Origin: Euglena gracilis
Taxonomy: Eukaryota > Euglenida > Euglenophyceae > Euglenales
Assembly (NCBI GenBank): GCA_039621445.1
Contig: CP154954.1
Location: forward strand, 24,254,954 to 24,318,953
Length of the DNA: 64,000 nucleotides
Reading direction: 5' to 3'
Made by a program: the position numbers and the translations under genes. The notes under the pieces are model-generated. The model did not search any database, had not been told where the DNA came from, and saw only the letters and a list, made by a program, of their open reading frames with translations. This document shows, in pieces, positions 56,095 through 64,000 of the stretch; within the stretch, counting starts at the first letter, position 1; each line of letters starts with the position of its first letter.

Positions 56095-56775
56095 GTACGT
56101 TCACCAACAAAAAACACACGGAGGTGAATAACAGCGCCAGGCCAGAGGAATGGATAAAAGTTACCAAACAAGGAGCCACAGTGCAAACAGGGGGGGGGCA
56201 GCGGCCAGGGGCCGGCCCACACACCGGGCTGGGAACCATTTGGCGGAAGCCGTTCGGCTGGTGGGGATTGATTCCCCCGAGCTGAGATGGTGGGAACGTC
56301 GGACAGCAGGTTCATATCACAACGACGCAACATGCTTTGAGAAAGCGCAGCAAGGGGGGGGATGGGGGAACTGATTCCAGCAATTTTTCTGCAATTCCCC
56401 CCAATGTACGTAATTTTCTCAATTTTTCCAATATGAATCCCCCCTTCATGAGCGCAGAGTCTTTCTCTGCACTTTTTTCAAGGAGCTTGGACTCAGGGAC
56501 GTGGACACGGGGGCGAGGCAAAGATATGAACATTGGGTGTCAGACCGAAATACAAAAAGAATGAAAAGGACCGAATAATGAGTCAAGTATTATTGGGGCG
56601 GTTCCGGGGCGAGGATTGGTGTTCCCCGTACAGTGTGAGATTATTGCATTTGTTGATGACTCAGGCACGCTCTGAGCTGAACAAGAGAAACCTGAGCGGT
56701 TTCCCCAAAAATTCACCGACCGACCATAAACCCCGGCAAACTCTAGCCCAGCACCCCAAATTAATTGTGCTTCAG

Positions 56776-56962
56776 GTACCTGCGCGTGGGGCCAGGGACA
56801 GGCCCAGGCCTCCCAACCCCACCACCGTGTCGGAGCCGTTCAGCCAAGCCCAACGCCCCATCCGGACCTCCAGCCGCCAGCACCTCCCCCCTCTTGCCCC
56901 CAAGCCCACCCCCGGTGCCCCGCGGCCTCATGTCCCACCCCTTTACCAGCGATGGGTCCTGA
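56776..56962 (+). CDS. Gene 3, exon E: proline-rich C-terminus
   Basis: The acceptor TTAATTGTGCTTCAG ends at 56775. One leading base completes a Gly codon from exon D. The frame reads YLRVGPGTGPGLPTPPPCRS, RSAKPNAPSGPPAASTSPLL and PPSPPPVPRGLMSHPFTSDG, then Ser and TGA at 56960-56962. It is proline- and serine-rich, probably disordered. A second frame is also open but does not fit exon D's phase. Exons A, C, D and E total 597 bases, exactly 199 codons including the stop. Confidence 0.5.
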
Positions 56963-57069
56963 TATTTGAGGTGTATGTGTTCTGTTTGTCTTCATCACAT
57001 CACATCGTGGTTTGTGGCAGGTTGCCATTTCTCTGTTTTGCATTCCTCTTCCAACGGCAACCCGCTCAG

Positions 57070-57362
57070 TTTGGAGCACGTTGTTGATATGCCGTACGGC
57101 GCACAGTGATACCGACACTAATGCTGGCACGACGGCATTGGCGCACATTGGCAGCACAATCGCGGAAACTGTCGGTGGGAGTTCCGGTGCCGAAGACAAT
57201 TCCTCGAATCAATTGCACGCCCCTCCCATCTCCGGGTGGCTGACCCCCCCCCCCCCAGCCCAGCCATCCCTGCCCTCGACGGCGACAGCCCCTCCAACCA
57301 ACGAGGATGCGGGCCTGAGTCCCCACCTGCTGTCGACCGGTCTCTCCCTTCACTCGCGCTAG
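57070..57362 (+). CDS. Exon candidate downstream of gene 3
   Basis: The acceptor CAACGGCAACCCGCTCAG ends at 57069. With two leading bases the frame reads WSTLLICRTAHSDTDTNAGT, TALAHIGSTIAETVGGSSGA and, after a C run, PSLPSTATAPPTNEDAGLSP, ending in TAG at 57360-57362. A C-run acceptor at 57258 could start a shorter terminal exon in the same frame. It does not match exon E in phase, so it may be an alternative 3' end or another gene. Confidence 0.35.
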
Positions 57363-59391
57363 CCCCACCCCTGGGACCTTAAAAGGGCACAACAGGGAAA
57401 ACATTGAACGGAGGGAAGAAATCGCATCTCGTGGAAGTGTCACCGAACCAAGTGTTTGGGTTACGCATTTTGGGCTGTAACAATAAGGGGCAAAATCACA
57501 TGATTTTTTTTGAGAACAACAAAAATGAACCGATGCATGATGGGGAGACACACAAGAGGGGTCTTGGTTTTACGTTCCAAATTATTGCAGGAAGGGTCAG
57601 AAATATTGTATCACATGATTCCAAAGGTATTTTTCCCCTGTTGTCTGAGGTGAGTATTTATTCATAGTGTTTCCAAATAAGAAGCCCAAGCCCCTTCGGA
57701 GCTTCTGAGGAGCCCGGTTTGGCGGGGGGCTCCCCCAGGTGACCAATTTTGTCGCCACCCCCGAACTTTTTCGGGCGATGGTCACCAATTGGAGATAGTT
57801 TGTGGTTGTTTGCCAGAGCAGTTCAACCTGTAGGAGTAGTTGAACCTGTCTCGCATCGTCCTCATATTTACCTCTGCAGAGTGTTCAGCAAACCCAAACA
57901 GTCGCCCAATCAGGGTCAAAAACATGGGGAAGCCCGAGTGAGGCGCCGAAGGTGCCATATGTAGTAACCCCTGTTAGATGAGGGCAGCTGGCTTCTTAAG
58001 GGGGCAACGAATCACGAAGGAAACTTTTTTTTGAGAAAATCCGAGCCTACAAACCTGGTTATTTGGGCTCTGCAGAGCCTCCACGCAGCCCTTGTCTGAG
58101 CCACCTTAGATCCTCCTTCAGGTTACCAGAAATGCAAGCTTCCATTTTTTTTTGTGGTGGAACCCCAACGTGAAGTTTTGTATTAAACGGCGGCACAGTT
58201 TTGTCAAAAACTGATGGTATTTGGTTCCATGCTTTCACTCAAAGATCCCCAGCCAGCAGCTCTTGGGGGACCAGTGGCTGAGGTTTGACTCCGCCGAAGC
58301 CATGTGTAACGGGGAGGGAGCACATCACTGCGACACCGGCCAATGCCAACGAGGTGGGGAAGGGGGGTGGCCGCTGCCAGTCGGACCCCACGGTGCCTGC
58401 AAACATGGCTGCTGCCTCAGCAGGTGGTCGCCGAGCCTCTCCCCACGTAACCGCCTACTCTCCGCCTCGCCCGTCCTGTCTTGATGAACGCCGATGTTTA
58501 GAGCGCATCGGGGTCCATCGCAGTATTTTTCTACAAGTGGTTTCAATTTACGTTTGTCAAAGTGGGACCGGGCTTTTGTTTTGTGTATATTGTTATTATG
58601 TTGAATTATTGTTATTATGTTTGTGTTGAATTATAAGGGGTTGTCACCTACCTGGCCAGACACTCCAAGGCACTCAACACTCAGCTTCTACCCTACAGTG
58701 CACTCAGCCAAGTCGCCATTTTTCAGGGCACAGTTCTGCACAAGACCTGGCAGGCAGACACCCAGCCGGAAAAATGTGCGCTGGCTGAAAAAAAAATGTG
58801 CTGGCTGGACTCCCTGACCCACGGCTGTGCTTGGATGGCCTTCCTTCCTTCCAACCTTCAGCCAGCCAGCAACCTGGCCTGACCTGCAGCCCAGGATGCT
58901 GGCTGGCTGGACCCCCCCCCCCCAAGGTTGGGGTTTGTGGTGGGTAGTGCTGTGGCAGAGCCTGTCATGAGCACCCGGGGGGTGGGGTACCCTTTGGCTA
59001 AACAATATCCCTGACACCGCCAGCTCATCATGCGGGGTACCATCCAGAGGTGAACCCCCACCCAAAAACGGTAATTCCATTGTTGGGGGGTTGGGGGCTG
59101 CCTACACTGCCATGATCGGTAATAAGAAGCCTGCCTACAGTCCAGAACGGTTGCGAAAACTCTTTCTCTAGCATTAGACATTTTTTTAGCATTAGATTTT
59201 CACATTTGCCAGGGTCCACAAGCACCAAACCAGGTTTTGAATAGTGGTGAACTCTTAAAGTGACTTGCACGCAATGGACAGTCAAAAAGACCAGCATTGC
59301 AAATTTCGCACAAATTGCACACCTGCAATTTATGGTAATTTTTGAAATATTAAGCGCTCATACCCCACATACCCCCTTTCGTATATTTCTT
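57363..59391. other. No confident gene; repeat words
   Basis: It contains hairpin GGCGCC-GAA-GGTGCC (57942-57956), GCTGGCTGG/CCAGCCAGC blocks at 58780-58920 and several open but unsupported frames. Confidence 0.4.
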
Positions 59392-59530
59392 CGAATTTTC
59401 TGACCTGGAAATGACCCAAACTGCATGGGTTTCGGGCCAAAAAAGCGGTGCGCCGGGGGTGTCGAAGATGCTCATTTTTGGTTCAAAAGAAAACAGTTTT
59501 TCCGGGCCCGGGAGGCCCAAAAACATGGTG
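59392..59530 (+). repeat. Solitary diverged 163-bp module
   Basis: It keeps the module order: ACCCAAACTGCATGGGTT, CGGGCCAAAAAAGCGGTGCG, GCTCATTTTTGGTTCAAAAG, CAGTTTTTCCGGGCCCGGGA and GGCCCAAAAACATGG. Confidence 0.75.
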
Positions 59531-60090
59531 CAGAATGAGTCTTTTCCCAACAGAAGATTGGGCACATTGATTGAAGGTGAGGTGCCTTCTGCCTATTGCA
59601 TGCACTTGGGGTTGATTTTGAACAGTGGTTCCTTTGTGGTGCATCTCGTGCTGGAGTTTTACCTCTGCTTGCCCATAGAACACCCGCACACCCATTCAGG
59701 AGGATCATGCTGATTTTGGCCAACGCTGGGCTGTGTACTGCCTGGTCAGGTAGAGGCCTCAGGGCACAGGGCAGTACGGGAATCGGCCAAACAGCCAGGG
59801 TCATGGGTGGGGGGGTCGACCCCCCAAACACCTCCTCCCCTATTTCCGGGAGCACCAATTTTCGACCGCAATTTTTTTTCCCGGCGCGGAAGGCACTGGG
59901 GAAAATTTGTTAAAAAAATATGTGAGAATGCTGTGGTGGGTGGGGGGGTCAACCCCCCCAACCAGGCCTTCCCGTACAGCCCTGCCAGGGCCCCCCGGGT
60001 CCTTTAGGCAACCCCTGGTCAGCGTTCATCTCTATTGACCCGCTTTTGTATGCCGCGAGTGGGAGCCTTGGCCAATGCAGTTGGCCACAG
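59531..60090. repeat. Repeat copy paired with 17375-17515 (core 59785-59960) and hAT-like right end
   Basis: The core repeats the CCAAACAGCCAGG and GGGAGCACCAATTTTCGACC text. Then GGCCTTCCCGTACAGCCCTG and CCCCGGGTCCTTTAGGCAAC-CCCTG (ending 60017) resemble the right end of the CAGGGGTT family, without a matching left end. Confidence 0.5.
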
Positions 60091-60268
60091 GCGACCTCCT
60101 GAAAAGCTTGTGCCTGTCGCCGAACATTTCCCCCAAATCTACCCTCAAAAGTGGGGACTGTCTGGGGGCCCCACCCCAGCGTCAAAAGTGGCCCAACCCA
60201 GCGTGGATGCCGACTCCTCCAAGAGAACGTGGCACTGGCCGTTGCTGTTGGGCCACAGTTTCGAATGA
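60091..60268 (+). CDS. Weak terminal exon candidate
   Basis: After GTTGGCCACAG (ending 60090) the frame reads RPPEKLVPVAEHFPQIYPQK, WGLSGGPTPASKVAQPSVDA and DSSKRTWHWPLLLGHSFE, then TGA. The opposite strand is also open and peptide-like, so confidence is low. Confidence 0.25.
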
Positions 60269-60321
60269 GATGGTTTACATCATAAAAACGAACCAACACG
60301 AGTGTGCAACATAGCGCTGCA

Positions 60322-60657
60322 TCAGTTCATATTGTCAATGCTGCCATTGTTTAATGGTGCTTTTGGATGGTCTTTTCGCAATTTCGTCAACTTTGAATTA
60401 CAGATTTCCCCCCTTTTTGAAATCCCAACGAAATGACGGCTGACAACACACACAGGTCTGGCCACTGCCCCCCAGCGACCTCCAGATAGATTCACCAGAA
60501 ATAGATCCCATGGGTTTGGGATAGAGGTCTCCTGTGCATCATTCCGGCTCAACTGCTGGAAATCCTCACCTGCTCTGTCCCAACCTGTGGGTCCATCTGG
60601 GCTGCAATGTACTCTGTACTTTACTACACGCTGCTGTGCTCTGGAGACGGTCGACAC
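60322..60657 (-). CDS. Weak minus-strand open frame
   Basis: 111 codons reading VVKYRVHCSPDGPTGWDRAG and NPWDLFLVNLSGGRWGAVAR. A strong internal donor (CAG|GTGAGG) suggests that, if real, it is split. Composition is not GC-biased. Confidence 0.25.
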   Translation of the reverse strand: MSTVSRAQQRVVKYRVHCSPDGPTGWDRAGEDFQQLSRNDAQETSIPNPWDLFLVNLSGGRWGAVARPVCVVSRHFVGISKRGEICNSKLTKLRKDHPKAPLNNGSIDNMN

Positions 60658-62600
60658 AGCCTAAACGATGGCGATCACAATGAGGCTCTAACTTATCACC
60701 TAGTGCATGGTGTCACAGTGTTGTTTTTTTTCAAAAGACGACGACCCACACATTTAGCATACAACAATGGTTCACATTTGGCGAGTTGGAGGTGGTGCAA
60801 ACCAATCCTCTTGGGTTACAAACAAGGAACATTCATTTCCCCAGGTTGCTACCTCCTTCTTCTCATCTCGTATTCAACCCGCCAACCAAACCACATCCTT
60901 TTTACCCCGAGGTTGATACTTCTTTTGGACGTTGACCTGCTGGCCCAAACTTGCCAAACTGATCTTTGAGGAGGTTCGCATCTTCCTACGGACCACCAAC
61001 TTGGCCTAGCGAACAGTTTTGGGACAAGGTTGCGTATACGCTTTGGGTCGCAGAAATCTGATTTTCCCACCCAAATATGACCACCCCAAATATATGAGGG
61101 TCTTGGAATTTCCACCCAAACGTAAAACCGAGGAGTTTTGTGTTTGGTGGGGGTTATTTGCCAACCAACTCCCACAGGGACCGGGAGTAGGTAAGTAATG
61201 AAGCTCATCGGGTGGTGTTTTGCAGCTTTGGCCGAGGGGCCCCTGACCATACAACTCTTTAAGGTTTTGTTGACCCCCCCCCTGGACACCTGCCGGCCAG
61301 CCCCCTTGGAGGGTCCAGCCTACAATTCTCGGCACAAAACGCCGAAGATTTTTGAAAAAGATGGTCAAAAATGGCGTTTTGGGGGTTTGTGGCGTTTTTT
61401 TGGGGGTTGTCAGATGCTCATTGTTTTCAAATCTGTGTTTTGCAGGTCATTTTTTAGGCAATTGTCCGATTTCGGCCTAGCCCGGCCCAGCTCAGGTCCA
61501 GCTCGGGTCCAGCCCCTTCCCCCACCCTCGGGCGGGCTAGCGAGCCCAAATTTCTAGCCCTAGCCCAGCAACCCCCCCCCCCCGGGTCCTTCAAGAGATG
61601 CATGCCCCTGACATCCTGCCCTGGCCCCAGCATCCTTCCTGCTAACCTTTCTGCCCCCGTTTTTTTTTTAGCTGGACTACGGATTTTTTTTTTGAAGGCT
61701 TTCCCACTATCGCCTTCCCCTCTGTGTTTTGGAGGAGTGACCCCCCCCCCTGTCGGTCGGACCCACCTCTTCGCCAGCAAACTGGGTCCCCAAAGTGGCT
61801 TCCCATTTAATAATAATTCTTTTTAAACTCGAAAGTGTCTATAAAACTTATTAGTTCCTAGGTCCTTTTTTGCGATTTTCGGGGACGCATTTTCATAGAT
61901 TTCGTATTTTTTTTGGAGGTGTCGTTTTTGCTTCCAGGCCTTCACTGGGATGTGTCAGGGGGATATTATGTGGTATTTAGAAATCGAGAGTTTCGTTCTT
62001 CTCACCAGCGCTGCAGAAGCAACCCGTATCATTTCGACCCCCCCCCCCGAAATCATTTGTTTCTTTCGTTTTCATTTCCCTGCACCAGTGCAGTCTTTCT
62101 TCAGGGACAAGTCGGATATAAATAAAATTGATTTGGACAAAAGTTGCCCAGTTATTTCTGGATCATTTTTTTGGAACACCACCAGGGTCCAGGTGATTGA
62201 ACTGCCTTGTGTATTGATGTGGTGCTGGACCCCATCCTCACGAACATTGCTGGTGTTGCTGCTGGTGCGGCTGCCCATCCCATGTTGATGAGGCAGCCTT
62301 TGAAAGGTTCCAAACACGCATGCTAGGCGTTATGTACCCCGTATGCTGTGGTTACACCTGCTGTCAGGGACCCCTGCAACCATCTCCACGTCCTGGGGCA
62401 CCAGATCACATTCTGATTACACTATTTGGGCTTCGGGGGTCAGGTGTAGTCACCTCTATAAAAAAATGTCGGCGTGGGCATTTGCGCACACCACGGGTGA
62501 ATCACGGGTTAGGTCAGGATTCAGGTTGCAATTCGGGATTTAACTTTCAATTTGCAATTTAGGGAGGCTGATTTCTGACGCAGATTTCGGCCTAAATTTA
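60658..62600. other. No confident gene
   Basis: Both strands have open but unsupported frames. 61080-61110 has the inverted AAATATGACCACCCC and GGGTCTTGGAATTTCC words; 61575-61612 resembles a CAGGGG-type right end. Confidence 0.35.
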
Positions 62601-62650
62601 ACCCGATTCTTAACCCTAATCCTAATCCTGGCCCTAAGCCCATTCCTAAA
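62601..62650 (-). repeat. Degenerate CCCTAA tract
   Basis: TTCTTAACCCTAATCCTAAT and then CCTGGCCCTAAGCCC: telomere-like words with many changes. Confidence 0.45.
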
Positions 62651-63000
62651 GTTAATCCACACCCAACCCTGTGGTGCAAAAAGTTACTCGCCGTTGCTCG
62701 GCGGTCCAAGGAAAGATTGGGAGGGTGGCTGTGGACCCCAAGTCATTTCACTGCTGGGCCCTCCCCCTGGAGGGGGGTCAGCAGGGTCAGCAGGGCAGTT
62801 ACGGGAATTCCCGTAGCCCAATTGGTGGTGGGGGGGTGGGTGGGTGGGTCGACCCCCCCCCCACCTCCCGGGTCGACCCCCCCAGCAGGGCTTCCCATAC
62901 AGCCCTGGGGGAGGGGTCACAGACGAGGGCTGCTCAACTTTATGTCCGCCCCATTTCTCCTCCACGACCCCTTCTGCCGCAAAAAAAAGGGGATCCCGTC
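62651..63000. other. Unassigned; GTCGACCCCCCC block near 62850
   Basis: Holds the GGGCTTCCCATACAGCCCTG word and GTCGACCCC runs shared with 17.5 and 59.9 kb, plus a coding-like + frame from 62940 without clear splice sites. Confidence 0.35.
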
Positions 63001-63339
63001 TCACCGGCACTGGCGCCTCGCCCCTTCCCTTCCTGGGCCTCGGCACGACAGCTCCCCTCCGCTGCATCTCCACAGTGCGGGCGGCAGGCCCCAGCCACAT
63101 GGCGGGCAAGCCTCCCCTTCATTGTGGGGCAGACCCCCCTCGTTGCGTAACCCCTCCCACATATCATCCAGGAACCCCAGCCAGAACCCAGTGGGCTGCC
63201 ACGGGGTGATGGCATATGCGAAGCACACAGCACCCGGCTCAGCTCTCACGGGGATAATCGTCTTTTTGTATTCTTCCCCCTCCCCTCCCCTGGAAGTTGT
63301 CGCCCCCAGCATCTGATCTATTTTCTGGCACAGGTTCAT
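63001..63339 (-). CDS. Minus-strand open frame, possible exon
   Basis: From ATG at 63339 the frame reads MNLCQKIDQMLGATTSRGGE, GEEYKKTIIPVRAEPGAVCF, AYAITPWQPTGFWLGFLDDM and WEGLRNEGGLPHNEGEACPP, ending at 63001. It has a protein-like mix of residues and moderate third-position GC. An internal CCCC|GTGAGA donor could end an exon after TTIIP-like sequence. The opposite strand is also open. No family is recognised. Confidence 0.3.
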   Translation of the reverse strand: MNLCQKIDQMLGATTSRGGEGEEYKKTIIPVRAEPGAVCFAYAITPWQPTGFWLGFLDDMWEGLRNEGGLPHNEGEACPPCGWGLPPALWRCSGGELSCRGPGREGARRQCR

Positions 63340-63903
63340 TGCCCCACCCACCCACCCCCAAGGGTGGGTGGGTGGGGCAATAATACACCAGAGGGGGGGC
63401 TGGGGGGGGACTTTGGGGGTCAATTTTGGTCAAATTAGGGAAAGCCCTGCCTTCAGTGGGGTAGCCCCAGGCCCGATACCCATCGGGGGGGGGGGTATCG
63501 GACCCCCCTATATCCCCGGGCCCAAACCCCCCCACCCATCCCTGGTCACCCAAAAAAGTTTAAAAAAACCACCATACAATTCTTGCTGGCCTCAAGGGGG
63601 GGAGGGTCATTTCCACTGTTCCAAAAAAAATAGTCCGTCGATTTTTTTGAAAACCATTCAGTCACTACCCCCATCCATGGGGAGAACTGGCCCAAAATCG
63701 ACCGAAAACCCTTGAAAAAAATATCCCAGCCACTGGTGCACCTTGGAGGGGGGGGGGCGTCCAGCGACACCAACCCACCCACTCCTGAAACCCCTACTCC
63801 GGGAGGGAGAGAGGTCATGCAGGTGGTAAGTGAATCTATGCCAGAAACAAACGGACTCCCCCCTTGGTCCAAAACGAACTCTGGTGAGGAAGCAGTTTGG
63901 AGT
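63340..63903. other. No confident gene; G/C-run palindromes
   Basis: Around 63345-63380, CCACCCACCCACCCCCAAGG is followed by its near complement GGGTGGGTGGGTGGGG. The remainder is unassigned. Confidence 0.4.
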
Positions 63904-64000
63904 CAGGGGTTTTTTTAGTCGTGGACTCCCGGGGGGGGGCAGGGTGGGTGGGTCCGGCCGAGCCCCCCCCCCCCCCCCCCCCGGGGGGGGGTCCCTCAGA
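63904..64000 (+). mobile_element. hAT-like MITE, second copy, cut by window end
   Basis: CAGGGGTTTTTTTAGTCGTG at 63904, then GACTCCCGGGGG and GGGTGGGTCCGGCCGAGCCC, match the left 90 bases of 5881-6133. The 8 bases before it are TTTGGAGT; the right flank is outside the window. Confidence 0.75.

Noticed and set aside
55433-56239. 268-codon minus-strand frame rich in Thr-His
   Set aside because: The Thr-His stretch is the complement of the GT tract; the + strand exon D explains the rest better.
59949-60299. Minus-strand protein-like frame opposite 60091-60268
   Set aside because: Both strands give plausible peptides here, which shows that peptide appearance alone is not evidence; kept only the + candidate at low confidence.

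Overview
This is a piece of a repeat-rich eukaryotic nuclear genome. Support: short GC-rich coding blocks bounded by GT and AG splice sites, hundreds of G or C homopolymer runs, dinucleotide microsatellites, satellite arrays, inverted-repeat transposable elements with target-site duplications, and short TTAGGG-type tracts. I saw no rRNA, intact tRNA or CRISPR array. The lineage cannot be fixed from sequence alone. High third-position GC in the exons, C-rich polypyrimidine tracts and a large repeat load would suit a protist alga such as a euglenid, but an animal is not excluded. None of the predicted peptides matched a family I could name, so all gene calls are structural (splice sites, phase, third-position GC), not functional. 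|| Layout. 0-7 kb: the end of a possible exon, dispersed repeats, a TIR-bounded TTTGCA element, a cluster of 13 near-palindromic TGCGCA-N2-TGCGCA boxes (2.18-5.41 kb), and a clean 253-bp hAT-like MITE with an 8-bp duplication (5881-6133). 7.7-11.0 kb: a phase-consistent four-exon gene model on + whose first exon reads MGCATSC. 12-20 kb: isolated exon candidates (best 17132-17284) among copies of dispersed families R1 and R3. 20-39 kb: a block of nested duplication, consisting of a composite hAT-like element, satellite units of 1.4-2.1 kb in direct and inverted orientation built from 163-bp modules, CGGCCC minisatellites and conserved hairpins, two copies of R3, and a 1.28-kb array of a 19-bp palindromic minisatellite. 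40-50 kb: sparse exons (40980-41149, 42893-42987, 49786-49878) and TIR elements. 51.3-57.4 kb: the best gene, four + strand exons in matching phase, one of them inside a 1.83-kb hAT-like element flanked by a perfect 8-bp duplication. 57-64 kb: mostly repeats with weak exon candidates on both strands, ending in a second, truncated copy of the 5.9-kb MITE. || The main interest is structural: several unrelated repeat families are built from G/C-run punctuation and perfect hairpins, and the satellite carries a strand that can pair with either of two neighbours. Distances and identities are estimated by eye.
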